Source of the DNA: Campylobacter concisus
Lineage (GTDB): Bacteria > Campylobacterota > Campylobacteria > Campylobacterales > Campylobacteraceae
Assembly (NCBI RefSeq): GCF_002092855.1
Contig: NZ_LVLC01000023.1
Coordinates: 83,501 to 147,500, forward strand
Length of the DNA stretch: 64,000 bases
Direction: 5' to 3'
Shown here: piece by piece, positions 18,642 to 27,521 of the stretch
Layout: each line of letters opens with the position of its first letter
How positions within the stretch are numbered: position 1 is the stretch's first letter
Position numbers and translations under genes: made by a program
Notes under the pieces: generated by a model
Databases searched by the model: none
What the model was told of the DNA's origin: nothing
What the model saw: only the letters and a program-made list of their open reading frames with translations

Positions 18642-19762
18642 TTTAAAACCTCATGCATAATTTTCGAAACTTCTTTTATCTGTTCTTCCGTAATTGCTAA
18701 GCCACTTGGAATATAAAATCCTCTTTCATAAAGTTTTTTAGCATTTGGATAGTCTTCATTTTTAAAAAGCCCCATATTTTTAAAAACTGGTTGTTCATGC
18801 ATGGGATAAAAAAAAGGTCTGGTTCCAACTCCTTTAATACCAAGTTCTTGCATAATATCTTTTGCTATTTTTTTGCAAACATCTTTAAGTGTAATGGTAA
18901 ATACCCAATAAATATTTTCTGCAAATGGCTTATTTTTTATAGGTAAATTTATGGTATCTATATCGCCAAGTAGCTCCTGATACATACTGCCTATCCATCT
19001 TTTTTTGATTATATGTTCCTTTATCCTTTCCAATTGTGCAACTCCGAGTGCCGCCTGGATATTTGTCATTCTAAGATTGCTCCCAAGTCTTTCGTGAATA
19101 AATCTTTTCTTTCCATCTGACGAAAAACAAAGATTTCTTAAACTTTTGCATTTCTCGTACAAATTTTCATCATCTGTTAATACCATGCCACCCTCACCAG
19201 TTGTAACATGTTTATTTGGATAAAAACTAAATATACTTATATCGCCAAAAGACCCACACATTTTATTGTTATATGTCTGTCCATGCATCTCGGCTGCATC
19301 TTCTATAATTCTAAGATTATATTTTTTTGCCAAATTTAAAATCGGATCAATATCCACAGGTAGCCCATATATATGAACAACCATTATGGCTTTTGTATTT
19401 GGTGTAATTTTTGCCTCAATATCTTCCACTTTCATATTAAAGCTATCATACTCGCTATCCACTAATACTGGTTTTGCCCCAACTTTCACAACTGCTTGAG
19501 CACAAGATATTATCGTAAAACTAGGCATTATAACTTCATCATTTTTACCAAGGTCAAGCGCTTCTATAGCCATCTCAAGAGCAGCGGTTCCATTTGTTAC
19601 AGCAACAGCATATTTTCTACCTATATAGCTAGACATATTTTCTTCAAATTTTTTTATAAATGGACCCTCGCTACTTATCCACCCAGTATCTATACACTCA
19701 TTTAGATATTTTTTTTCATTACCATTTAGTAATGGCTCATTTACTGGTATAAAGTCCATCAT
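18638..19762 (-). CDS. DegT/DnrJ/EryC1-family sugar aminotransferase, perosamine-synthase-like
   Basis: 374 residues (start ATG 19762 or the next codon). PLP lysine K184 lies in SFYPNKHVTTGEGGM and the PLP-ring aspartate in IIEDAAEMHG (D155). Segments such as GWISSEGPFIKKFE, AVAVTNGTAALEMA and RMTNIQAALGVAQLERI are close to GDP-perosamine synthases (RfbE type). That enzyme aminates GDP-4-keto-6-deoxymannose, which Gmd encoded at 38939-40081 makes, so GDP-perosamine is a consistent product. Other 4-keto sugars are possible. The start overlaps the cupin gene stop (ATGA). Confidence 0.85.
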   Translation of the reverse strand: MMDFIPVNEPLLNGNEKKYLNECIDTGWISSEGPFIKKFEENMSSYIGRKYAVAVTNGTAALEMAIEALDLGKNDEVIMPSFTIISCAQAVVKVGAKPVLVDSEYDSFNMKVEDIEAKITPNTKAIMVVHIYGLPVDIDPILNLAKKYNLRIIEDAAEMHGQTYNNKMCGSFGDISIFSFYPNKHVTTGEGGMVLTDDENLYEKCKSLRNLCFSSDGKKRFIHERLGSNLRMTNIQAALGVAQLERIKEHIIKKRWIGSMYQELLGDIDTINLPIKNKPFAENIYWVFTITLKDVCKKIAKDIMQELGIKGVGTRPFFYPMHEQPVFKNMGLFKNEDYPNAKKLYERGFYIPSGLAITEEQIKEVSKIMHEVLK

Positions 19763-20187
19763 TTAATCTCCAATCTTTCTTTTTGCACTGGTTCAAACCT
19801 TATTTTATCCATTTCCCCTGCATAAGGACCTTGCTTTACTTCAATAATTTCACTTTCTTCTATCATCTCAAAACCATGTCCGCCAAAAGCTAGAAGTACT
19901 ACGTCTCCTTTGTTGAGTATAGTGCTTTGCAAATAATTTTTATTGTCATCATAAAAATCAACTCTTACTTTACCACTTTTAATATATAAAACTTCTTGAG
20001 TATACTGAACTTCTCTAGATACTGCATTATGAACATGTGGAGGAATTACATAATTTTTAGGTCTTTTCATGTATGCGAGCTGCTGAGAGAAATCATCCGG
20101 AGTAAAAAATTCTATTCCATCCTTTTCATAGTTTGCTCTTATGATTACTGATAATAATTTTTGATTATATGTTATATTTTGTATCAT
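19759..20187 (-). CDS. Small cupin-domain protein
   Basis: 142 residues with a single cupin barrel: PPHVHNAVSREVQYTQEVLYIKSG fits the first cupin motif (metal or sugar site), and ILNKGDVVLLAFGGHGFEMIEE the second. GGGAGA precedes the ATG. Related small cupins in glycan clusters include sugar-nucleotide isomerases (FdtA/QdtA) and WxcM-like proteins. Its position between the kinase-like gene and the aminotransferase suggests work on a sugar, but the reaction is not determined. Confidence 0.75.
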   Translation of the reverse strand: MIQNITYNQKLLSVIIRANYEKDGIEFFTPDDFSQQLAYMKRPKNYVIPPHVHNAVSREVQYTQEVLYIKSGKVRVDFYDDNKNYLQSTILNKGDVVLLAFGGHGFEMIEESEIIEVKQGPYAGEMDKIRFEPVQKERLEIK

Positions 20188-21097
20188 TTATTCTCCCGAT
20201 AATTAAATCAATAATTTTATATATATTATCTAAATTATAATTAGTATGTTTTTTTTCCTGTTCTATACGATCCAATAAGTAAATTAGTAATTGCGCATAT
20301 GGGTTCTCGAAGTTAAAATGATTAAAATATTCCTTGTATTTAATTAGTATTCTGCTATCAATAACAATTTGCTTAACGACTTCAAGCCAATTAATATTTT
20401 TATTTTCAAAAACAATCAATTCAATAACAAAATATATTTCATCCATCCATATAAACTGAAAACGCTTAAAACAATCCAAATCTATCAAATAATATCTATC
20501 CTCATTTTTCAATATATTTCTGATATGAAAATCTCCATGCGAGGGAGCCAAATATTTTTCCATTTCAAATACTTTTATAAATATTTTTTTTAAAATATTA
20601 AATTCATCATCAGTTCTTGAAATTAATTTAATTGACTCTAATATATTATTAAAATAGTTTACATCTACACTTCTTAGCATATTTTTTTCAAAGACTCTTC
20701 GCATATATTCATAAGACAATTTAAAGTCTAATTGACATATATTTTGAACTGTATTAGATTCCAAGAATATAAAACCAAATTTTCTTTTAATTTTTAAAGG
20801 TAGTAAAATATCATAGATTTCAGCATAGTTGTTTTTTATATACTCTCTATTAAATATTTCTTTTGCTAATGAATTTCTATTAATTTCAATTTTATAAGAT
20901 TTATGGTTACCCACAATAGTTAAAGCCCCAAAGATATATCTTATAAATATAATTTCTTGATTTTTATTATCAAATAATAAAAGCATACTTTTTAAAATAC
21001 TTATATTTAAAATTTTATTTATTATTAAATAAAATTTGTATTGTAGAAAGTATAAAACTTTTTTTATTAAAACATGTAATTTTTGTGACATAATCAA
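20165..21097 (-). CDS. Kinase-like (APH/CotH-type fold) phosphotransferase
   Basis: About 310 residues. It carries the Brenner motif of aminoglycoside-phosphotransferase-like kinases, HGDFHIRN at 187-194, and the metal-binding IDLD at 205-208. The N-terminal lobe is poorly conserved and extremely rich in isoleucine, lysine and asparagine. In a glycan cluster the likely acceptor is a sugar or lipid-linked glycan. The start is uncertain: TTG 21097 overlaps the upstream stop, and ATG 21091 follows two codons later; neither has a clear ribosome-binding site. Confidence 0.7.
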   Translation of the reverse strand: MIMSQKLHVLIKKVLYFLQYKFYLIINKILNISILKSMLLLFDNKNQEIIFIRYIFGALTIVGNHKSYKIEINRNSLAKEIFNREYIKNNYAEIYDILLPLKIKRKFGFIFLESNTVQNICQLDFKLSYEYMRRVFEKNMLRSVDVNYFNNILESIKLISRTDDEFNILKKIFIKVFEMEKYLAPSHGDFHIRNILKNEDRYYLIDLDCFKRFQFIWMDEIYFVIELIVFENKNINWLEVVKQIVIDSRILIKYKEYFNHFNFENPYAQLLIYLLDRIEQEKKHTNYNLDNIYKIIDLIIGRINDTKYNI

Positions 21098-22719
21098 ATA
21101 TTAACACTATTTGCCAGTTTTAAATGCGACCATGAGGATGCACCAAACTTCATAATATTATTATTTATTGCTAAATATGCTTTATCTATATCAACTTTAT
21201 GACCATTTGTTCCCCAAACGTTATTTAACACTTCGCTTGTTATTATTGGATCATTTTCCAAATGACTCAAGTCTACAAAACTACCATATACTAATAATGC
21301 ATCACTGATACTATTTTGACTTGGGTAATCAATATCTGGTAATTGATTTAAAATTTGCCCATACTCTATTTTGCTATTTGGCTCTCTAGTAAAACCGAAT
21401 CCGCTATAAAAGGTATCTCCTGATAATATTACTGGAATACCAAGACAGCTATATTCAACACCTGCTGTTCCCCTAGCGGTAACAATAGCCTTTGCTAAAT
21501 TTTGCATGGAAGACGTATTGAAATCCTCCGGTGACAAAAATATATTGTCCGGCTTTAAATCAGATATTATCTTTTTTACTATTCCATCTTCATTATATAC
21601 ATACGATGATGGGTGTGGTTTTACAATCCAATTTATATCTTTATTTAAACTAGCTTGCTTTATTGTAAAAATAAGCCAATCATAATAATCGCTAAAAAGC
21701 ATATTTTCGCCTATAGATAAAGGGGCATCTGAAAAAACATGAGCCAAAATAAATACAAAGGGCTTTTTATTATTAATTTTTAATATACTTCTTAACTCGC
21801 TATCATTATATACTTTTTTATTACTATATGCTGCAACCAAATCATATTGTTTAAACTTTCCTCTAAGCCTAGTGTCTAGATTTGTTTTGGAATTTTTAAT
21901 AAGCTCCTCTTTATTTTTTATATTAAAAATTCTTGTCTTAATCATGTATCTTAATGAAGAATGATAAGACGGATATTCTATTTTATGGTTGTTGATAGGA
22001 TCAGATAATAACAATGCCATATCTGTTGTTTCAATTACTTGGATATTTTTTTGATATGCTACTCTAGCCAATATGCCGTAATGGACATATTGGGTATGAG
22101 TGACTATTATAATTTTATAAATGCTAGGATCTATTATTTTATTATAAAAATTTATTAAATAAATAGATTCAAAAATTAATTTAAATATTTTTGAATCTTT
22201 GTATGTAGAAGAATAATCTATACCATAAGATTTTAAGTAAGAGTCTATTATAAAGTCTCCCATTTTTACATCAGTATATTTTAAATTCTTTAAGTCCATG
22301 TCACTACACATATATTTATAATAAACAAAGACTGATTTAAAATAAGACAACAATAATAATCTTATTGAAAAAATATTTTTTGTAAAGATAAAATTTGACA
22401 ATCCAAGTTTTTTACATAAGCATATTTCTTTTAAAGAATTATTTTTATAACCATTAAATACAATATCTATTGATAGATTATATTTTTTATTAAATAAATT
22501 TGCTAACGATAATAATCTAAAAAAATAATTAGGGCCTGCTTTTATTAAACCGCCCTCTATTAAAATTCTATTTTTGCCAATGTTTTCAAAAACATATTCT
22601 TTTTTTAATAAATCAATAAAATTTTTCTCATTTGTGCTCAAATTTAATTCCGTTTTTCTATTAAAAATATTTAATAAATACTGCTTTATTAAAGACAATA
22701 ATACTCTAACTATAATCAC
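21094..22719 (-). CDS. Putative surface-polysaccharide glycosyltransferase
   Basis: 541 residues with a basic, membrane-like N-terminal stretch (MIIVRVLLSLIKQYLLNIF). The C-terminal half holds WIVKPHPSSYVYNEDG and IVTARGTAGVEYSCLGIPVI, the combination seen in capsule polysaccharide synthesis proteins of the GT-B superfamily. These often transfer Kdo or related acids. Here a nonulosonic acid such as legionaminic acid would be a reasonable donor, but this is inference. Codon use is extreme in AT (IINKK-rich), suggesting acquisition from another lineage. Confidence 0.65.
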   Translation of the reverse strand: MIIVRVLLSLIKQYLLNIFNRKTELNLSTNEKNFIDLLKKEYVFENIGKNRILIEGGLIKAGPNYFFRLLSLANLFNKKYNLSIDIVFNGYKNNSLKEICLCKKLGLSNFIFTKNIFSIRLLLLSYFKSVFVYYKYMCSDMDLKNLKYTDVKMGDFIIDSYLKSYGIDYSSTYKDSKIFKLIFESIYLINFYNKIIDPSIYKIIIVTHTQYVHYGILARVAYQKNIQVIETTDMALLLSDPINNHKIEYPSYHSSLRYMIKTRIFNIKNKEELIKNSKTNLDTRLRGKFKQYDLVAAYSNKKVYNDSELRSILKINNKKPFVFILAHVFSDAPLSIGENMLFSDYYDWLIFTIKQASLNKDINWIVKPHPSSYVYNEDGIVKKIISDLKPDNIFLSPEDFNTSSMQNLAKAIVTARGTAGVEYSCLGIPVILSGDTFYSGFGFTREPNSKIEYGQILNQLPDIDYPSQNSISDALLVYGSFVDLSHLENDPIITSEVLNNVWGTNGHKVDIDKAYLAINNNIMKFGASSWSHLKLANSVNI

Positions 22720-23486
22720 AAACTAAACCCATCATCAACTACAATATTTTGACCATTTACATATCTACTCATATCGCTCAGCAGATACACCAAGGTGCCT
22801 TTTAAGTCACTATTGTTTAACATACCCTTGTTCAGACACTGATCTTTATATTTTTCCAAAAACGGCTCTGGCTGGTTATCAAATATACCGCCAGGACTTA
22901 GTGCATTTACCTTTATATTCATCCCTTTAAAATACTTTGCCATATATTTAGTAAGGTGTATAAGTCCTGATTTTATGGCAGCATATTCAACCGGCATAGT
23001 CATTGTTGTGTTGTTATATATTTCAAATTTTGGAGCAACCACGCCATAGATCGAGCATATATTTATGATATTTCCATATCCTTGCTCTTTAAAATATCTT
23101 GCAAACTGCTGAGATGCGGCAAAATAACCGCCCAAATTTAGTCCCAAATTTTCTATAAAGTCACTATACTCAACATCAAAAAAATGCCTTCCATAGTGCT
23201 TATTCCGAGGGTATGCATTATTTACTAGTGCATCTATCCTTTTATACTTATCATGTAAATATTTTATGCAAGTATCCAAAGAGTCTTTAGACGTGATGTC
23301 AAGCTTTACGAAGTCTATATTTTTTGAATTTAGCTCTTTAGATAGTGCCTCTTTTGCCTCTTGTCCTATTTTTTCATTTATATCCGCGATAATAGCTATG
23401 CCATTGTTTTCAAGAATAGCTTTTATAAATTCCTTACCAATAAGTCCAGCTCCACCAGTTATAACTACAACTTTATTTTTAAGCAA
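22716..23486 (-). CDS. ptmA: SDR-family oxidoreductase, PtmA-like
   Basis: 256 residues starting at TTG 23486 behind AAGGGG. The NAD(P) loop TGGAGLIG is at 10-17, followed by NNAYPRNKHYG, CSIYGVVAPKF and the YxxxK site in EYAAIKSGL. The C-terminus NGQNIVVDDG is typical of SDRs. Sequence and length closely match C. jejuni PtmA as I recall it; PtmA was first described in flagellin glycosylation and then placed in the early GDP-legionaminic pathway. It is separated from the preceding gene by 161 bases, the largest gap within the cluster, so a secondary promoter may exist there. Confidence 0.88.
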   Translation of the reverse strand: MLKNKVVVITGGAGLIGKEFIKAILENNGIAIIADINEKIGQEAKEALSKELNSKNIDFVKLDITSKDSLDTCIKYLHDKYKRIDALVNNAYPRNKHYGRHFFDVEYSDFIENLGLNLGGYFAASQQFARYFKEQGYGNIINICSIYGVVAPKFEIYNNTTMTMPVEYAAIKSGLIHLTKYMAKYFKGMNIKVNALSPGGIFDNQPEPFLEKYKDQCLNKGMLNNSDLKGTLVYLLSDMSRYVNGQNIVVDDGFSL

Positions 23487-23647
23487 AATAAATAATCCCC
23501 TTATAATAACTCTCTTTTAAATCACTTGCCATAACTCTGTTATACAATTTTATATAGACTGTATGTGAAAATCCACTCTTATTTTTCTAAACTGATTAAA
23601 ATTGTTATACCTTACTCTCACCTATTATCTATTCTGTAAAATTATTT
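23487..23647 (-). promoter_or_regulatory. Largest gap inside the glycan cluster; possible internal promoter
   Basis: All other junctions between manC and the last glycosyltransferase are at most 30 bases or overlapping. Here 161 non-coding AT-rich bases precede ptmA. On the minus strand several TATAA-like words occur (for example around 23570 and 23505). A promoter is plausible but no unique -10 or -35 can be fixed by eye. Confidence 0.35.
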
Positions 23648-24655
23648 TTATGGCTTTCTTTTGTAAATACCATTTATGTCCTTTTCTACTACATCCAAAT
23701 TAGCGTGTTTGTCAACAATTTTATTAAAAAACTCTTCGCTAATTCCAATAGTTTTGCATAAATCCCTCTTTGCCTTGGGGTCTAAAATATGGTCTCTTTC
23801 GTTAATATATAAAATTGCCTGTTCTCTTGATATTTTACCCTCCCTTGCCAATCTAGATGCTATATCTGCACATCTTTGAGCCCCAAATTTTACAAATTTA
23901 CACCATTGATGTGCAATATATCCAACACTATCTAATTGGGTATAGTTTTCAATTGTACCCTGTCGATCCCACTCCTCAAAGTCATCTAGGTCTTTAAAGC
24001 CAACCTCCTTTGCTTCGTTCAATGAATCCATAATCGAGTAAGGATATATTGCACCCAAATATATATATTTTATATCATCATTACTCATAGGATGAAAAAT
24101 GTTAAGTTCTGTGCTATTACCATACTCAAATTCACTGTTTTCTCCATAAAATACTAAATTTATATTATATAACTTAGCAAAATTTGTGACAATTCCATCA
24201 AATCCAACCATTCTTTCATCATGTTTCTTTAACGGATTTAGTTCATTAACAAAACAATCATACATTTCTTTTTTCGCTGTTTTTGGTTTATATCTAAATA
24301 ATATATGATCTAAATCAAAATACTCTGAAATATTTTTTATATTACTCATTCCAGCTTGTGTTTGTGTAAATTCATCTAGTAAAGTAATAAGCAAAGGATT
24401 TGTAACACCGTGATTTTGAATTAATCTCTTGACTATCATATGAGAATCTTTGCCACCAGATACCCCTATTATACAATCATATTTACTATTTGGGTTTTTA
24501 TTTTTAGCTATATATTCAGTTAGCCATTTTTGCCTTTCCTTAAAATTTATACTATTTTTGATTGAAATATTCAAACAAGCAAAACAAGTAGCTCCATTAT
24601 CTTTTAAGCCAGGTCTCGAACCCAATGGAAATCCACAGCAACTACATCTTTTCAT
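23648..24655 (-). CDS. N-acetyl sugar amidotransferase, PtmG/PseA-like
   Basis: 335 residues. The N-terminus has a zinc-ribbon pattern (C4, C6/C7, then C24 and C27 in TCFAC). The ATP-pyrophosphatase loop SGGKDS is at 66-71, and the protein ends with a conserved lysine-rich tail. This is the WbpG/PseA/LegX class, which converts an N-acetyl group to acetamidino using glutamine-derived ammonia and ATP. In C. jejuni PseA acts on pseudaminic acid and PtmG on legionaminic acid. Given the Leg genes nearby, a PtmG-type role is the best guess. An ammonia-supplying HisH/HisF partner is not seen next to it. Confidence 0.85.
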   Translation of the reverse strand: MKRCSCCGFPLGSRPGLKDNGATCFACLNISIKNSINFKERQKWLTEYIAKNKNPNSKYDCIIGVSGGKDSHMIVKRLIQNHGVTNPLLITLLDEFTQTQAGMSNIKNISEYFDLDHILFRYKPKTAKKEMYDCFVNELNPLKKHDERMVGFDGIVTNFAKLYNINLVFYGENSEFEYGNSTELNIFHPMSNDDIKYIYLGAIYPYSIMDSLNEAKEVGFKDLDDFEEWDRQGTIENYTQLDSVGYIAHQWCKFVKFGAQRCADIASRLAREGKISREQAILYINERDHILDPKAKRDLCKTIGISEEFFNKIVDKHANLDVVEKDINGIYKRKP

Positions 24656-25208
24656 TATATTTCTCCTTGTACTCTTTATTTAAAAGTCCATACAAAACAC
24701 CATCTTGATAAATACCATTGATATAGATACTTTCTCTTTGTCTACCTTCTTCTTTAAAATTAAATTTCTTAAAAAGTTTTTGCATACCAATATTATTTGC
24801 AACGCAGCCACCCCATACCCTATGTAGACCAAGTATCCTAAAAGCATAATCTAAAATTAAATCCATTGAAAATGTTCCTATGTTTTGACGTTTAAAGTTC
24901 TGTTCACCAATCATTATGCCAAATTCGCCAGATTGCCTAAAAAAATCAATTTTGTCTAGTTTTACTGTACCAAGAAATTTTTTGCTACCTTTATGATAAA
25001 CAAAAAAGCCCTGAGAATTTTTTGATGTGAATCTGCTAAAACTATTTTCTACAAAATCTAAACTATCATTCATTAGCAATGATATCGAATTGATATATTC
25101 TATATTATTGTAATCTTGTATCCATTCTAGATATTGCCCTCTTAGGATCAAATTATCTTTTTCTAAAATATATGGTCTTAGCTGTATTGTTTCATTTTCT
25201 AATATCAT
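24642..25208 (-). CDS. GNAT-family N-acetyltransferase
   Basis: 188 residues with the GNAT core: FGIMIGEQNFKRQNIGTFSMDL (motif A, acetyl-CoA loop) and HRVWGGCVANNIGMQKLFKKFNF (motif B), as in RimJ/PseH-like enzymes. It probably acetylates an amino group of a sugar or sugar nucleotide in this pathway. It could fill a LegH-like role, although the usual LegH is a left-handed-helix acyltransferase rather than a GNAT. Its stop overlaps the amidotransferase start by 14 bases. Confidence 0.85.
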   Translation of the reverse strand: MILENETIQLRPYILEKDNLILRGQYLEWIQDYNNIEYINSISLLMNDSLDFVENSFSRFTSKNSQGFFVYHKGSKKFLGTVKLDKIDFFRQSGEFGIMIGEQNFKRQNIGTFSMDLILDYAFRILGLHRVWGGCVANNIGMQKLFKKFNFKEEGRQRESIYINGIYQDGVLYGLLNKEYKEKYNEKM

Positions 25209-25219
25209 TTATTTTCTCC

Positions 25220-26512
25220 TTAATTAAATTTTCTAAACACTGGCTTGATAGGATTGCCTACTAAATATTTTTCATAACCCTCATCAACTGCTTTTTTGTA
25301 AACTTCAAAAGTTTTTTCTAGTGCGTTTTTTGTCTTTGTAAGTTCATTTTCTCCATGAGCATAAGAAAGTGCCACCCAAGGAATAAGCACGCCATTTTTG
25401 ACCATTTCTTGAGAAAAAAGAGTTCTTAACCCTAAAGAATTTTGACCATTTTTATCAAAGGTCAAATAGTACGGACTACACTCTATCCCACCTACTACGA
25501 AATTTCTTTCAATTTCATATTTTTTTGCAAGCTCATTTATCATTGAGATTAGTTTTGTACCATAACTCCAAATATACTCAACCACATTATTCTCTTTCAT
25601 AAATTTCATAGCCGCAACAAATGCGCCTAAGCCACTCATCTCTGCACCATGTGTTGTTGATAGTAAAAAAACTCTTTCTTTTCCTTCAAATTCTATACTG
25701 CCAAGCTGCATTATCTCTCTTTTTCCAGCTATAGCCGCAACTGAAAATCCGTTTGCCATTGCCTTTCCAAAAGTACATAAATCAGGTTTAATGTCGTAAT
25801 AATATTGAGCCCCTTTTAGATGCCATCTAAAGCCAGTTATCATCTCATCAAGTATAAATACTGCTCCATTTCTATGGCACAGATCTCTTACTTTATGTAA
25901 AAAATTATCTTTTGGGTGCTCTGTTGTAGCCGGCTCTAAAATCACACAAGCTATTTGATTAGGAAATTCATCAAAAAGCCTCTCTAAGCCCTCAATGTTG
26001 TTGTAACCAAATATCTTTGTGCCCTCAGTATCCTTTTGAGGTATACCCTTGGTAAGTTGAGTAGAGCCAATAAACCAGTCATCATAGCTAAAAAATGGGT
26101 GCTCTGCACATCTTGCAACCAGCTCCCTTCCAGTATATGCTCTACTAAGTTTGATAGCTGCTGTTGTTGCGGTTGAGCCATTTTTAGTAAATTTAACCAT
26201 GTCAACACTATCTATCATATCTATTAATAATTCAGCAGCCTCTAGCTCTATCATGCTAGGCTTAGTTAGATTGTTTCCAAATTCTATTTGCTCGATCGCT
26301 GCTTTGTTTATTTCTTCATTTGCGTAGCCTAAATTTACAGCCCTAAGTGCCATTCCATAGTCCAAAAATTCTCTACCATTTTCATCATATACATATGCGC
26401 CTTTCCCTCTTTTTAAAATTTGTGGGGCATTGGCTGGATACTGGTCAAATCCTCTACTGTAAGTATGGGCACCGCCCGGTATTGCTTTTAATAATCTATC
26501 TTGATAAGTCAT
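25220..26512 (-). CDS. Class III PLP aminotransferase (glutamate-1-semialdehyde mutase-like)
   Basis: 430 residues from ATG 26512, chosen for the GAGGGA site upstream; the open frame begins four codons earlier. The fold matches class III aminotransferases: ILDEMITGFRWH holds the PLP aspartate, LCTFGKAMANGFSVAA the PLP lysine. HemL proper uses the same scaffold, but a glycan operon context argues against haem synthesis. It presumably aminates a keto or aldehyde group on a sugar or a small substrate, paired with the oxidoreductase whose gene overlaps it by 17 bases. Confidence 0.85.
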   Translation of the reverse strand: MTYQDRLLKAIPGGAHTYSRGFDQYPANAPQILKRGKGAYVYDENGREFLDYGMALRAVNLGYANEEINKAAIEQIEFGNNLTKPSMIELEAAELLIDMIDSVDMVKFTKNGSTATTAAIKLSRAYTGRELVARCAEHPFFSYDDWFIGSTQLTKGIPQKDTEGTKIFGYNNIEGLERLFDEFPNQIACVILEPATTEHPKDNFLHKVRDLCHRNGAVFILDEMITGFRWHLKGAQYYYDIKPDLCTFGKAMANGFSVAAIAGKREIMQLGSIEFEGKERVFLLSTTHGAEMSGLGAFVAAMKFMKENNVVEYIWSYGTKLISMINELAKKYEIERNFVVGGIECSPYYLTFDKNGQNSLGLRTLFSQEMVKNGVLIPWVALSYAHGENELTKTKNALEKTFEVYKKAVDEGYEKYLVGNPIKPVFRKFN

Positions 26513-27521
26513 GTCTTCCCTCACTTATTTCTTCTAGCTTATATAAGTTCTGCAATACCCTGTAATCATCCTCTAGTCTATTTGGGTATGTCGGCACCTC
26601 TCCGTTTTTGACCTCTTTTATACTATTTATATAATCTTTTAACTCATTAATATATGGCTCCTCCGGATTAATATATCCACTTTCTACTGTTCCTGTGCCA
26701 AATTTTATCCTATTCCAATCATTCATATTAGTATTTATGTATCTGAGTTCATTATTATCTGCACTATAAACTATTTCACCTTCTGAACCCAATATTCTCA
26801 TTTCCCTAGTAGCTCTAGGTTTTGATATTACTTCTATAGTTAAATTTCCCAATACATTATTTGAATGTTCTAAAATACAATGATATATATCATCTATATT
26901 AGCATTAATATCTGTTATTTTTTTTCTCACGCACGCCAGTGGTCTAGAGTCACCGAAAATATCATTTAACCATGTTAACTCAAATGGAACTATTTCCCTA
27001 CAACCACCAGTATCAGGATTTGAAACATAAAAGTCTTCTATTTTTTCCCAAGGGTGCCAATCTGGCAAATACTGACCAGTTTGATAGTTATAATTAAGGA
27101 TTTTACCTATTGCTTTTTTATTAATCAGTTCTTTTATCTTTATAGAAATAGGATAATATTTCATTGTGCAAGATGGTGCTATCAAAATTTTTTTATTTTT
27201 TATTCTCTTTGATAATTCTAAAATTTTTTCAGCCTCAACAACAGAAGCCTCTATAAAACAGTTGATATTGTTTTTTTCAGCCAAATATGCGTAATGCATA
27301 TGTACGTTTGGAGGAGTGGATATTATAAATACATCCGGATTAAATTCGCTCATTGCTTTTTCAAGGCTATCATAAGTTTTAATACTATATTTTCTTTCAG
27401 CTTCACACCTTCTATCCTCTCTTGGCTCAAAACCAGCAATACTATCTTTATAGCCAAGCGCAATTAAATTTCTAACTCTTCTTTTACCCATTGAGCCCAG
27501 ACCGATTACTAGAAAATTCAT
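26496..27521 (-). CDS. Gfo/Idh/MocA-family oxidoreductase
   Basis: 341 residues from ATG 27521, which has GGAG six bases upstream and overlaps the legF stop as ATGA. It begins with the NAD(P) loop NFLVIGLGSMGKRRVRNL and contains FIEASVVEAEKILEL (usual EKP motif altered to EAS) and a C-terminal alpha/beta sheet domain. The family oxidises or reduces sugars or sugar nucleotides. It could correspond to C. jejuni PtmF by locus position, or oxidise a hydroxyl so that the neighbouring aminotransferase can install an amine. The altered EKP lysine may mean changed chemistry. Confidence 0.82.
   Translation of the reverse strand: MNFLVIGLGSMGKRRVRNLIALGYKDSIAGFEPREDRRCEAERKYSIKTYDSLEKAMSEFNPDVFIISTPPNVHMHYAYLAEKNNINCFIEASVVEAEKILELSKRIKNKKILIAPSCTMKYYPISIKIKELINKKAIGKILNYNYQTGQYLPDWHPWEKIEDFYVSNPDTGGCREIVPFELTWLNDIFGDSRPLACVRKKITDINANIDDIYHCILEHSNNVLGNLTIEVISKPRATREMRILGSEGEIVYSADNNELRYINTNMNDWNRIKFGTGTVESGYINPEEPYINELKDYINSIKEVKNGEVPTYPNRLEDDYRVLQNLYKLEEISEGRHDLSR

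Noticed and set aside
25220..26512. hemL (glutamate-1-semialdehyde aminotransferase for haem synthesis)
   Set aside because: The fold is the same, but it overlaps sugar-pathway genes on both sides; a role in glycan synthesis fits better.
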